Both the position numbers and the translations under genes were made by a program. From Streptomyces cucumeris (GTDB taxonomy: Bacteria > Actinomycetota > Actinomycetes > Streptomycetales > Streptomycetaceae): a stretch of DNA of 64,000 bases. Shown piece after piece: positions 53,615 through 61,782 of this stretch. Numbering within the stretch: the stretch's first letter is position 1; every line of letters begins with the position of its first letter. A model generated the notes under the pieces. It was not told the DNA's origin, searched no databases, and was given only the letters and a program-made list of their open reading frames with translations. The DNA is taken from the NCBI RefSeq assembly GCF_024295805.1, contig NZ_JANCLX010000004.1:169017-233016 (forward strand). Reading direction: 5' to 3'.

Positions 53615-54478
53615 TCAGACTTCGTGAAGGAGGTCTCCGAGCAGTTCCCGGCTCTCGTGCGGGGACAGACTGTCCTCACCCAGCCGCCCCAACACCCGCT
53701 CGTACTGTGCCACTTCATCGCGCTTGTCCAGGTAGAGCGCGCTGGTGAGCTGTTCCAGATAGACCACGTCGGGCAGGTCCGACTCCGGGAACCGCAGCAG
53801 GGTGAACGCCCCGCTCTCCGCCGCGTGTCCGCCGAAGGAGAACGGCATCACCTGGAGGGTCACATTGGGCTGTTCGGAGACGGCGATCAGATGGCGCAAC
53901 TGGGCGCGCATCACCTCTCGGCCGCCGTACGGACGGCGCAGCGCGGCCTCGTCCAGCACCGCATGGAAGGCCGGGGCCCGCTCGGAGACCAGCAGTTTCT
54001 GCCGCTCCAGCCGCAGCGCCACCCGGCGGTCCACCTCGGCGGCGGGCGCCTGGGGCTGGCCGCGGGTCACCACCGCGTGCGCATAGCCCTCGGTCTGCAG
54101 CAGTCCGTGGATGAACTGGAGTTCATAACAGGCGATATGGGATGCCGCACCCTCCAGACCGACATAGGTCTGGAACCAGCCGGGCAGCACATCGCCGTAA
54201 CTGTGCCACCACCCGGTGAGGTTGGCCTCGCGGGCGAGACCGAGCAGCGCCGCGCGCTCCGCCTCGTCCGTGACGCCGTAGAGCGTCAGCAGATCCTCGA
54301 TGTCGCGCGCCTTGAAGCTCACCCGGCCCAACTCCATGCGACTGATCTTGGATTCGGAGGCACGGATCGAGTAGCCCGCCGCCTCCCGTGTGATGCCACG
54401 GGACTCGCGCAGCCGCCTGAGCTGAGAGCCCAGGAGGATACGGCGCACCACCGATCCACTCGACTCGCTTGCGGTCAT
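53615..54478 (-). CDS. XRE-family regulator with DUF5753 (WhiJ-type)
   Basis: A 287-residue protein: helix-turn-helix at about 15-75 (LGSQLRRLRESRGITREAAGYSIRASESKISRMELGRVSFKARDIEDLLTLYGV) and DUF5753 from about 100 to 285 (LEGAASHIACYELQFIHGLLQTEGYAHAVV, VALRLERQKLL, PFSFGGHAAESGAFTLLRFPESDLPDVVYLEQLTSALYLDK). WhiJ-type regulators of streptomycetes work with a small DUF397 protein and an ATPase; both are encoded within 3.3 kb here. GGAGGG lies 8 nt before the chosen ATG. It is divergent from the ATPase gene. Confidence 0.92.
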   Translation of the reverse strand: MTASESSGSVVRRILLGSQLRRLRESRGITREAAGYSIRASESKISRMELGRVSFKARDIEDLLTLYGVTDEAERAALLGLAREANLTGWWHSYGDVLPGWFQTYVGLEGAASHIACYELQFIHGLLQTEGYAHAVVTRGQPQAPAAEVDRRVALRLERQKLLVSERAPAFHAVLDEAALRRPYGGREVMRAQLRHLIAVSEQPNVTLQVMPFSFGGHAAESGAFTLLRFPESDLPDVVYLEQLTSALYLDKRDEVAQYERVLGRLGEDSLSPHESRELLGDLLHEV

Positions 54479-54781
54479 CTGCGTGACCCTCCCTGTACGG
54501 AACTCACCCTTCCGAGGCGACCCCGCGGCCCCTGGAGCTGAAGTCTGCCACTTCCCAGGTTCCACGCTGTACACATGCCGTCACTCAGCAGGGCCATGTA
54601 CGCATCATTCCGCAGGAAGAAAGCCATGTAAATGCGGTCACTACCCCGCAAACAAGCTCCGTGCACGTGCATCTGCCCTTGCATCTGCTCGACGCATTCG
54701 GAACCATAGGCTTAGCGCACGTGCAAGCTCGTACGAGATCTGGCCAGGGATCGTCACGGCCACGGATGCAGGAGTGCTCGC
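54479..54781. other. Divergent region between WhiJ-type regulator and ATPase genes
   Basis: A 303-bp gap of lower GC than its surroundings with many TGCA/GCAT words. It holds the 26-nt element at 54661-54686 and a second GCACGTGC at 54717-54724. A weak TACGAG hexamer at 54732-54737 could be the -10 box of the ATPase gene. No coding frame is convincing. Confidence 0.6.
54661..54686 (+). promoter_or_regulatory. 26-nt shared element, copy A (upstream of RsbW-like ATPase)
   Basis: GTGCACGTGCATCTG (54661-54675), four variable bases, then TGCATCT (54680-54686). The same 22 constant bases occur at 56936-56961 on the minus strand. The element ends 95 nt before the ATPase start and reads in the direction of transcription. 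It includes the perfect palindrome TGCACGTGCA. Confidence 0.7.
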
Positions 54782-55294
54782 ATGGGGAGCGAAGGTTCGA
54801 CCCTGCTGGAGCCCTTGTGGCGAGGGCTCCCTCCGATCGACCCCTCCTCCGTCTCCGGATCCGTCTCCTACGCCCTGCCCTCCCGCTTCGAAGCGGTCCG
54901 CGGCGCCCGGAAGTTCACCGGCACCACCCTGCGGCAGTGGGATCTGCCCGAGCTCTTCGACGAGGTGGCGCTGGTCGTCTCCGAGCTGGTGACCAACGCC
55001 CTGCGGCACGGCCTGCCCAGCGGGGTGCCCAGCGCTCTCACCGGGGGCCGGGGCGACGGTGACGGCGATCCGCAGGTCCGGCTCCATCTGATGCACTGCC
55101 CCTCCCGGCTGGTGTGCGCGGTGCGCGACCTCAGCGAGGACGGACCGGTGGCGGGTGAGGCGGACTGGGCGGAGGAATCCGGCCGCGGGCTCCATCTGGT
55201 GGAGTGCTTCGCCGACGGCTGGGGCTGGCATCCGCTCGCGGGGACGCTGCGGGGGAAGGTCGTCTGGGCCCTGTTCCAGCTACCGCGCCACTGA
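54782..55294 (+). CDS. RsbW-like ATP-binding protein (HATPase, serine/threonine kinase type)
   Basis: A 170-residue GHKL ATPase domain protein. ARKFTGTTLRQWDLPELFDEVALVVSELVTNALRHG holds the N-box (E-x-x-x-N), and RLVCAVRDLSEDGP and SGRGLHLVECFADGWGWHPL correspond to the G1 and G2 boxes. Such proteins bind anti-anti-sigma factors or sigma factors; in WhiJ-type loci they accompany the XRE and DUF397 genes. No sigma or anti-anti-sigma gene is adjacent. The ATG start has GCAGGAG 9-10 nt upstream. Confidence 0.9.
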   Translation: MGSEGSTLLEPLWRGLPPIDPSSVSGSVSYALPSRFEAVRGARKFTGTTLRQWDLPELFDEVALVVSELVTNALRHGLPSGVPSALTGGRGDGDGDPQVRLHLMHCPSRLVCAVRDLSEDGPVAGEADWAEESGRGLHLVECFADGWGWHPLAGTLRGKVVWALFQLPRH

Positions 55295-55336
55295 CGCCCC
55301 TGGCCGAGAGTCCCGCCGGGGACCGTGCCCGGGGCG

Positions 55337-56485
55337 TCAGTGGTGGGCGGACTCCGGAGGCGCCGTGGTGATGCCCAGGGCATGCAACTGGAAGTACCGG
55401 GTGACATCGTGCATCGTCACGATGCCCTCCAGATGACCGTGGTCCACCACCAGCACCGGCAGCCCGCCACCCGGCCGCGCCCGCTCCAGCACCTCGGTCA
55501 GCAGCTCGTCCGACGTGGCCACCGTGCACCGTGACACCGGTACGGCCACGTCCCGCACCCGGCGGGTCTCCCGCTCCCCGGCGGGCACGTTCGCCAGGGC
55601 GCGCAGTTGCACCAGCCCGCTGGGCCGGCCGTCGAAATCGAGCAGGGGCAGTACGGAATGGCGGGAGCTCGCCGCCACCTCGTCGATGAACCGCGCCACG
55701 GTCAGCCAGTCGGCGCCGGTGGCCACCGGTGCCGACATCGCGTCGCCCGCCCGTACCCCGCGCAGCGCCGTGGCGTATCCGGCCCGCTGCCGTTCCGCGT
55801 TGGCGATGATGACCATGAACAGCCCGATCAGCCCGAGCCACAGTCCGCCGCCGTTACCGCGCAGGAAGGAGATCCAGCCGAGCGCGATCAGCAGCACTCC
55901 GAAGACCTGGCCGCTGCGCCCCGCCGCCCGGTCGGCGCGCTCCCGGTCACCGGTGCGCCACCACAGCACCGCCTGCACCACCCGGCCGCCGTCCAGCGGG
56001 GCCGCGGGCAGCAGGTTGAACACACCCAGCAGCAGATTGGCCCAGCCCAGCCAGACCAGTACGGCGGCGGGCACCCCCCATCCGATCAGGCTGTGCACCC
56101 CGATCCCGGCGCCGACCGCGATCCCGCCCAGGAGCAGGCTGGTGAGCGGTCCGCTGACCGCGACCAGCAGGGCGACCCCGGCGGTGCGCGGCCGTCCCAT
56201 CTGGGTCACCCCGCCCAGCGCCCACAGCGTCACGTCCTCGACCGAGACACCCTTGCGCAGCGCGGCCACCGCGTGGGCGGCCTCGTGCAGCAGCAGGCTG
56301 ACCATCAGCAGCAGGGCACCGACGAGGCTGGCGATCGTGTACACCACGGCCGTCCGCCCGGGGGTCCACGCGGGCAGCGTCTCGCGGCCGAGACCGTAGG
56401 CGAGCAGGGCGACCAGCACCGGGACGCTCCAGTGCATCCGCAGTGGCACCCCGAGTACGTGTCCGACCCGGACCGAGCCCTTCAT
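55337..56485 (-). CDS. Site-2 protease family zinc metalloprotease with CBS pair
   Basis: A 382-residue intramembrane protease of the M50B group. HEAAH (67-71) lies in the second hydrophobic stretch and LLPAAPLDGGRVVQAVLWW near 160-178 supplies the third zinc ligand (LDGG). About six helices span residues 15-235; a CBS pair (about 245-365, AGDAMSAPVATGADWLTV and VDHGHLEGIVTMHDVTRYF) follows. CBS domains bind adenine nucleotides and could gate cleavage. Site-2 proteases of this type often cut anti-sigma factors or membrane regulators. It lies between the ATPase and DUF397 genes. Confidence 0.93.
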   Translation of the reverse strand: MKGSVRVGHVLGVPLRMHWSVPVLVALLAYGLGRETLPAWTPGRTAVVYTIASLVGALLLMVSLLLHEAAHAVAALRKGVSVEDVTLWALGGVTQMGRPRTAGVALLVAVSGPLTSLLLGGIAVGAGIGVHSLIGWGVPAAVLVWLGWANLLLGVFNLLPAAPLDGGRVVQAVLWWRTGDRERADRAAGRSGQVFGVLLIALGWISFLRGNGGGLWLGLIGLFMVIIANAERQRAGYATALRGVRAGDAMSAPVATGADWLTVARFIDEVAASSRHSVLPLLDFDGRPSGLVQLRALANVPAGERETRRVRDVAVPVSRCTVATSDELLTEVLERARPGGGLPVLVVDHGHLEGIVTMHDVTRYFQLHALGITTAPPESAHH

Positions 56486-56583
56486 CGCCGTCGTCTCACA
56501 TCAGCTGGGTTCCCCCCGCTGTCAGTACCAGTGTCACTCACCCCGGCGGGATCGGCTCCGCGCGCGGCGCGCCCGTACCGGGG

Positions 56584-56841
56584 TCAGCCGAGACCGGCCG
56601 GGTCCTGTGCCAGATGGTCGAATTCGCCGTTCTTGACCCCGAGGAGCATCGCCTCGACCTCCGCCGGGGTGTAGATGAGCGCCGGGCCGTCCGGGAAGCG
56701 GGAGTTGCGCACGGCAACGTCACCGCCGGGCAGTTTGGCGAACTCCACGCATGCCCCCTGGGAGTTGCTGTGTCTGCTCTTCTGCCAGACGACCCCCTGA
56801 AGGTCCGCGGCCGCCATGCCGTTGTACGGGTGGTCGCGCAC
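56584..56841 (-). CDS. DUF397 protein (WhiJ-associated small protein)
   Basis: An 85-residue protein with the DUF397 core VVWQKSRHSNSQGACVEFAKLPGGDVAVRNSRFPDGPALIYTPAEVEAMLLGVKNGEFDHL. These small proteins are partners of XRE-DUF5753 regulators in streptomycetes and are thought to antagonise or modify them. I chose the GTG with GGAG 6 nt upstream (MRDHPYNGMAAADLQG); the frame is open further but not conserved. A TATGAT -10 box at 56879-56884 would give a leader of about 30 nt. Confidence 0.88.
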   Translation of the reverse strand: MRDHPYNGMAAADLQGVVWQKSRHSNSQGACVEFAKLPGGDVAVRNSRFPDGPALIYTPAEVEAMLLGVKNGEFDHLAQDPAGLG

Positions 56842-56878
56842 AGGGCTCTCCACTTTCGTGCAGCTGACAACTGCCCGG

Positions 56879-56884
56879 ATCATA
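56879..56884 (-). promoter_or_regulatory. Probable -10 box of the DUF397 gene
   Basis: TATGAT on the minus strand, 37 nt upstream of the chosen GTG. ATGCAC 17 nt further upstream is a poor -35, suggesting an activated promoter. Confidence 0.45.
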
Positions 56885-56935
56885 GCCGCGTTCCTTTGCC
56901 AGTGCATGGGCAAATGCATTCGCTTTTGCACAGGT

Positions 56936-56961
56936 AGATGCATCTTCAGATGCACGTGCAC
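56936..56961 (-). promoter_or_regulatory. 26-nt shared element, copy B (upstream of DUF397 gene)
   Basis: On the minus strand GTGCACGTGCATCTG, four variable bases, then TGCATCT: 22 of 26 bases identical to the copy at 54661-54686. It ends 94 nt before the DUF397 start and has the same orientation relative to its gene. Here the variable bases make a TGCATCT-GA-AGATGCA inverted repeat. Confidence 0.7.
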
Positions 56962-57158
56962 CATACGTATCGGGTTGATCACCCGGCAATCGCGTCTCCT
57001 GCCCCCGGGAGAGCAGAACAGTCGTCATGTCTTCCGTCCCCGCCCCTTAGGACGTCCACGACGCGCCCCGGGTTGGCCGCTCACGGCGGGAGCCTCGGCG
57101 GCCCCGCCGGGCCCGTGGCGGAGGTCCATTGTCAGTGCCCCCTGCCAGACTCCCGGTC

Positions 57159-58859
57159 ATGCGGTGGGCGGTGGCGGAGACGGACGACGGGGGTGTCCGC
57201 CTCTGCCCGCTGACCGCCGAAGGGGGAGCCGCAGGACCGGTGGTGGAGGTCACGGCGGCTCAGGGCGGGATCGCGGCCGCGGTGCGGTCCCGTCCCGAGG
57301 CGGACCGCTGGGTGTGGCGGTCCACCGCCGAGTTCGCTCCCCGGCTGCTCGCCGCCGGAGTGCGGGTCGAGCGGTGCTGGGACATCGAGGCGGCCGAGGC
57401 GCTGCTGCTCGGCCACGAGGGGCGGTCGGGCGCACCGCGCTCACTGGCCGCCGCCTGGGCCAGGCTGCGCGGGCTGCCGGTGCCGCCCGACCCGCCCCCG
57501 CGCACGGCGGACACCCAGCCGTCGCTGTTCGAGCCCGGTCCGCCGCCGCTGCCGCCGGGCACCGATCCGCTCACCGCCCTGCTCGCGGTGTACGCGCGTC
57601 AGCTCGCCAGGACCGAGGCGGCCGAGCACTCCGGCCGGATGCTGCTGCTGATCACCGCCGAGTCCGCGGGCACGCTGGTCGCCGCCGAGATGAACCGCGC
57701 CGGGGTGCCCTGGCGCGCCGACCGCCACCGGCAGTTGCTGGACGAGCTGCTCGGCGAGCGCTATCCGGGCGGTCTCGAACCCCAGCGGCTGGCCGAGCTG
57801 GCCGACGAGGTCTCACGTGCCTTCGGCGGCGAGCGGGTGCGGCCCGATCTGCCCGCCGAGGTGGTCAGGGCGTTCGCCCGGGCGGGCTTCGCGCTCGGCT
57901 CGACCCGCGCCTGGGAGCTGGAGCGGATCGACCACCCCGCGGTGGAGCCGCTGCTGCGCTACAAGAAGCTCTACCGGCTGCACACCGCCCACGGCTGGGC
58001 CTGGCTCCAGTCCTGGGTGCGCGAGGGCCGCTTCCGCCCCGAGTTCCTGCCCGGCGGCACCGTCTCCGGCCGCTGGACCTCCCACGGCGGCGGTGCGCTG
58101 CAGATCCCCAAGGTGGTGCGGCGCGCGGTGGTGGCCGATCCGGGCTGGCGGCTGGTGGTCGCCGACGCCGACCAGATGGAGCCGCGGGTGCTCGCCGCCA
58201 TCTCCCGCGACCGCGGGCTGATGGAGGTCGCCGGCAGCGGCCGCGACCTGTACGCCACCCTGTCCGACCGCGCCTTCGCGGGCCGCCGCGACCTGGCCAA
58301 ACTGGCCCTGCTCGGCGCGATCTACGGACAGACCTCGGGCGACGGGCTCAAACACCTCGCCGCCCTGCGCCGCCGCTTCCCCGCGGCCGTGGCCTATGTG
58401 GACGACGCGGCCCGTGCGGGGGTGGAGGGCCGGCTGGTGCGCACCTGGCTGGGCCGCACCTGCCCGCCCGCCACGGCCGAGGGCGCCGAGGAGTACGCCG
58501 ACGAGGCGGGGCTGCCGCGCGACCAGGACGAGGAGCCGTCGTACGGCAGCACCGCCGGTGCCCGCGCCCGCGGCCGGTTCACCCGGAACTTCGTGGTGCA
58601 GGGCAGCGCGGCCGACTGGGCGCTGCTGGTGCTCGCCGCGCTGCGCCGGTCCCTGTCCTCGGCCGGGCTCCGCGCGGAGCTGGTGTTCTTCCAGCACGAC
58701 GAGGTCATCGTGCACTGCCCGGAGGAGGAGGTCGGGGAGGTCCGGGAGGCGATCACGGCGGCGGGCGACGCGGCGGGCCTGATCGCCTTCGGCGAGACCC
58801 CCGTGCGCTTCTCCTTCACCATCGCGGCCGTGGAGTGCTACGCGGACGCGAAGGACTGA
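57159..58859 (+). CDS. Family A DNA polymerase (PolA-like, exonuclease region decayed)
   Basis: A 566-residue homologue of the Klenow part of DNA polymerase I. Motif A is VVADADQMEPRVLA (D336), the O-helix motif B is RRDLAKLALLGAIYG (R377, K381, Y389, with L385 where PolI has F762), and motif C is FFQHDEVIV. The first 150 residues replace the 3'-5' exonuclease but lack its DxE residues, and there is no 5'-3' nuclease domain. Streptomycetes carry such a second PolA-like gene; its job, probably repair or lesion bypass, is not established. I chose the ATG giving MRWAVAET, typical of the family. Confidence 0.9.
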   Translation: MRWAVAETDDGGVRLCPLTAEGGAAGPVVEVTAAQGGIAAAVRSRPEADRWVWRSTAEFAPRLLAAGVRVERCWDIEAAEALLLGHEGRSGAPRSLAAAWARLRGLPVPPDPPPRTADTQPSLFEPGPPPLPPGTDPLTALLAVYARQLARTEAAEHSGRMLLLITAESAGTLVAAEMNRAGVPWRADRHRQLLDELLGERYPGGLEPQRLAELADEVSRAFGGERVRPDLPAEVVRAFARAGFALGSTRAWELERIDHPAVEPLLRYKKLYRLHTAHGWAWLQSWVREGRFRPEFLPGGTVSGRWTSHGGGALQIPKVVRRAVVADPGWRLVVADADQMEPRVLAAISRDRGLMEVAGSGRDLYATLSDRAFAGRRDLAKLALLGAIYGQTSGDGLKHLAALRRRFPAAVAYVDDAARAGVEGRLVRTWLGRTCPPATAEGAEEYADEAGLPRDQDEEPSYGSTAGARARGRFTRNFVVQGSAADWALLVLAALRRSLSSAGLRAELVFFQHDEVIVHCPEEEVGEVREAITAAGDAAGLIAFGETPVRFSFTIAAVECYADAKD

Positions 58860-59017
58860 CCCGGAAGACCGTCGTCCACCGGCCCGTACGGGTGAGGGGG
58901 ACGGCCCTCGCCCAGGCGGCGCAGCACCGCAGGCGCCCGCCCCGGCCGTCCGCACACGATGATCACAGGGCCGCCGGGCGGCGGCCCCCGCCACGCCGCC
59001 CACAGGGGAGACCTGCC

Positions 59018-60046
59018 ATGACCATCAGCCTCGAGCGGCTGCGCCGCTGCTCCATCGCCGTGGACCTCGGCGCGGCCAGGACCCGGGTCTATCTCAAGCG
59101 CACCGGAATCATCGTGGACGAGCCGACCGTCGCCGCCGTGAACACCCGCACCGGCGGTCTGATCGCGGTCGGGACCCTCGCCGAGCGCATGACGGGCCGC
59201 ACGCCCGGCCATATCCGGGTGGTCCGCCCCGTCTCCGGCGGCACCGTCGTCGACATCGCCATGGCCCAGCGGATGCTGCGGCTGCTGCTCGGCGACAAGC
59301 TGCGCCGCGCCTGGCGCCGCCGCCCGCTGACCAGCGCCGCCGTCTGCGTTCCGCATGACGCCGATCCGCTCGCCCAGCGTGCCGCCATGGAGACGCTCAC
59401 CGGTGTCGGCGCCCGGCGGGTCGAACTGGTCGACACCCTGATCGCCGCCGCGGTGGGCTGCGGACTCCCGGTGGAACGCCCCGAGGCGACGATGATCGTG
59501 GTGTGCGGCGCGGCCACCACCCAGGTCGCGGTGTTGTCGCTGGGCTCGATCGTGGCGGCAGAACGGGTCCCGGTCGGCGGGGAGACCGTCGACCACGCCC
59601 TCGTCCAGCATCTGCGCAACGAGCACGCGCTGATGCTGCCCAGCCAGGGCGTCCGCCCGCTGCACCTGGCGCTCGGCGAGGACGGCCCCGCCCTGCGCGA
59701 GACCGAGGTGCACGGCCGGGACGTGGCCACCGGGCTCGCCCGCTCGGTACGGGTGGACCTCGATGCCCTGCGCACCGCCATGCACACCCCGCTCACCGGG
59801 CTGATCGACGCCATCGGCACGGTGCTCCGCCGCTGCCCGCCCGATCTGGTGGCCGACCTCGCCGACCGCGGGATCATGCTCGCCGGCGGCAGCGCGCTGC
59901 TGCCCGGGCTGGACTCGATGCTGCGCGAGGCCACCGGGGTGCCCCTGACCATCGCCGAACACCCCGGTGTCTGCGCGGTGGAGGGACTGGGCGCGATGCT
60001 GGACGGCAAGGTGCAGCCCCTGACGCTCGACGCCATGGTGTCCTGA
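59018..60046 (+). CDS. Divergent MreB/Mbl-like actin-fold protein
   Basis: A 342-residue bacterial-actin homologue. Phosphate-1 loop is AVDLGAARTRVYLKRTGIIVDEPTVAAV (16-26 and on), and the adenosine motif GIMLAGGSALLPGLDSMLREATGVPL is well kept. The phosphate-2 loop, normally D-I-G-G-G-T-T, is VCGAATT (162-168), without the aspartate, and the conserved I-E-E-P stretch is VDTL (138-141), so ATP hydrolysis may be impaired. Three-domain length matches MreB. AGGGGAG lies 7 nt before the ATG. It follows the PolA-like gene by 158 bp. Not part of the mre cluster. Confidence 0.87.
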   Translation: MTISLERLRRCSIAVDLGAARTRVYLKRTGIIVDEPTVAAVNTRTGGLIAVGTLAERMTGRTPGHIRVVRPVSGGTVVDIAMAQRMLRLLLGDKLRRAWRRRPLTSAAVCVPHDADPLAQRAAMETLTGVGARRVELVDTLIAAAVGCGLPVERPEATMIVVCGAATTQVAVLSLGSIVAAERVPVGGETVDHALVQHLRNEHALMLPSQGVRPLHLALGEDGPALRETEVHGRDVATGLARSVRVDLDALRTAMHTPLTGLIDAIGTVLRRCPPDLVADLADRGIMLAGGSALLPGLDSMLREATGVPLTIAEHPGVCAVEGLGAMLDGKVQPLTLDAMVS

Positions 60047-60113
60047 GCCGCCGCACCGCCACACCGCCGCGCGCACCCGCCCGGCACCACTCCCCCACAC
60101 CTCCGTTCCCACC

Positions 60114-60141
60114 TGATCGGATTTTCTTCGCGACACGTTGA
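60114..60141 (+). promoter_or_regulatory. Candidate ECF promoter for the first sigma operon
   Basis: TGATCG (60114-60119), 16 nt, then CGTTGA (60136-60141): spacing and the CGTT core resemble ECF-type promoters. The leader to the chosen ATG would be about 80 nt. It may be autoregulatory. Confidence 0.35.
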
Positions 60142-60227
60142 GCGGCCGCCCCCTCCCGTCCGTAGTGATGGGGGAAGAGGCCGAACGGCCGCCCAACCCC
60201 CCCGGGGCCCAGACCGGGAGTCGCCAG

Positions 60228-60824
60228 ATGTTGTCCAACTCAGGTCAGGTCCTGGAGGTTCGTGTGCAGGACGATGCCGCCGTGGCCGATGAGCGTCCGT
60301 CGAGATCCCATCGCGGGACCCCGGACGAGCAGCTCATGCGCGCGCTCTACCAGGAGCACGCCGGGCCGTTGCTCGCGTTCGTCCTGCGGCTGGTGGCGGG
60401 CGATCGGCACCGTGCGGAGGACGTCGTCCAGGAGACCCTGGTACGCGCCTGGCGGAACGCGGACCAGCTGTCCCGGGCCACCGGTTCGATCCGGCCCTGG
60501 CTGGTCACGGTCGCGCGGCGGATCGTCATCGACGGCCACCGCAGCAGGCAGGCACGGCCCCAGGAGGTCGACCCCTCCCCGTTGGAACTCATGCCGGCGG
60601 AGGACGAGATCGACAGGGCGCTGCGGCTGATGACACTGTCCGACGCGATGCACGACCTCAGCGACGCCCATCGCGAGGTGCTGGTCGAGACGTATTTCAA
60701 GGGCCGGACGGTCAACGAGGCGGCGGAGACGCTCGGCATACCCAGTGGGACGGTCCGTTCCCGGGTCTTCTACGCGCTGCGCTCCATGAAGCTCGCGCTT
60801 GAGGAGAGAGGAGTGACGGCATGA
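60228..60824 (+). CDS. ECF RNA polymerase sigma factor
   Basis: A 198-residue sigma-70 family ECF factor. Region 2 is LMRALYQEHAGPLLAFVLRLVAGDRHRAEDVVQETLVRAWRNADQL, then IRPWLVTVARRIVIDGHRS, and region 4 is MHDLSDAHREVLVETYFKGRTVNEAAETLGIPSGTVRSRVFYALRSMKLAL. The partner anti-sigma gene overlaps it by four bases (ATGA). I took the ATG with GGGAG 7 nt upstream; a GTG at 60264 with GGAGG 5 nt upstream is almost as good. The pairing resembles the SigL/RslA type of mycobacteria. Confidence 0.92.
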   Translation: MLSNSGQVLEVRVQDDAAVADERPSRSHRGTPDEQLMRALYQEHAGPLLAFVLRLVAGDRHRAEDVVQETLVRAWRNADQLSRATGSIRPWLVTVARRIVIDGHRSRQARPQEVDPSPLELMPAEDEIDRALRLMTLSDAMHDLSDAHREVLVETYFKGRTVNEAAETLGIPSGTVRSRVFYALRSMKLALEERGVTA

Positions 60825-61636
60825 CAGCGCAGGCGCACCACGCGGGACATGACGCCGTTGGGGCGTATGTGCTCGGCGTGCTCGACGAGGTGGAGGCCAC
60901 CGCCTTCGAAGCCCATCTGGCCGGTTGTGACCAGTGCGGACGGCAGCTCGACGAGCTGACCGGACTGGAACCCCTGCTGGCCGACCTGGCCGCGGACATC
61001 CCCGGGATCCACAGCTCCCCCGGACGCACCGCGCTGACCGGCCACACCCCGCACGTCTTCAGCGCCACCCCGACCGCCATCGACACCCTCACCGCACGCC
61101 CCGGCCCTGCCCTGCTGAGCCGGATGACCGCGCGGGTCGCCGCGGCCCGCGGCAAGCGGCGGCGGCGCGGTCTCTACCTGGTCGCCGCGGCGGTCGCGAT
61201 GATCGTCGGCGGACCGCTCGGCACCCTCGCGCTCACCTCGGACTCCGGTCAGGACACCACGGTCGCGGCCGCCCCGAGCCCGAAGGCCGCGTTCGTCAAG
61301 ATGCCGGTCAAGGTGCACGGCACCGACCCGGACACCAAGGTGAACGCATCGGTCGCCCTGGAGGACAAGATGTGGGGCACCGACGCCGTTCTCCAGCTCA
61401 AGAACGTCAAGGGCCCCTTGGACTGCAGCCTGATCGCGGTCTCCAAGGACGGCGATGAGCAGGTCATGACGACCTGGTCGGTGTCGGAGTGGGGCTACGG
61501 GATGAAGGACAGCCCCCACAAAGAGGCCAGGGATCCGCTCTGGGCCCACGGTGGCGCGGGGATCAAGCTCGCCGACATCGACCGCCTCGAGGTCCGCACC
61601 ACCGACGGAAAGCGCCTGGTCTCCGTGGACGCGTAG
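60821..61636 (+). CDS. Zinc-finger anti-sigma factor with transmembrane helix
   Basis: A 271-residue anti-sigma factor. The N-terminal ZAS-type domain has H-x3-C-x2-C in HLAGCDQCGRQLDEL after GHDAVGAYVLGVLDEVEATAFEA. One transmembrane helix (about 125-147, GLYLVAAAVAMIVGGPLGTLAL) divides it from an extracytoplasmic domain (150-271) that has a single cysteine in LDCSLIAVSKDGD and is Trp-rich (TTWSVSEWGYGM). The sigma factor should be held at the membrane until a redox or envelope signal, or proteolysis, frees it. Translationally coupled to the sigma gene. Confidence 0.93.
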   Translation: MTAQAHHAGHDAVGAYVLGVLDEVEATAFEAHLAGCDQCGRQLDELTGLEPLLADLAADIPGIHSSPGRTALTGHTPHVFSATPTAIDTLTARPGPALLSRMTARVAAARGKRRRRGLYLVAAAVAMIVGGPLGTLALTSDSGQDTTVAAAPSPKAAFVKMPVKVHGTDPDTKVNASVALEDKMWGTDAVLQLKNVKGPLDCSLIAVSKDGDEQVMTTWSVSEWGYGMKDSPHKEARDPLWAHGGAGIKLADIDRLEVRTTDGKRLVSVDA

Positions 61637-61718
61637 CGCATCGTCGTCACCACGCGGGAGATCGAGGCACCCGGCCACTCGGATTGCCGAACGTGCCGTG
61701 CGGCGCTGTGAGCGGGAT

Positions 61719-61744
61719 GTTACACAGAGTGTGATATGTCGTCT
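61719..61744 (+). promoter_or_regulatory. Candidate ECF promoter for the second sigma operon
   Basis: TGTTAC (61719-61724), 16 nt, CGTC (61741-61744), giving a leader of about 30 nt. The -35 part overlaps a near palindrome TTACAC-AGA-GTGTGA that may also bind a regulator. Confidence 0.4.
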
Positions 61745-61782
61745 TTCGCGTCCCCGGGGGGTCCGGATCCGAGGAGGCACCT

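Noticed and set aside
54661..56961. The GCACGTGC repeats as ends of a mobile element
   Set aside because: There is no transposase or target duplication between them; orientation and spacing relative to start codons fit regulatory sites better.
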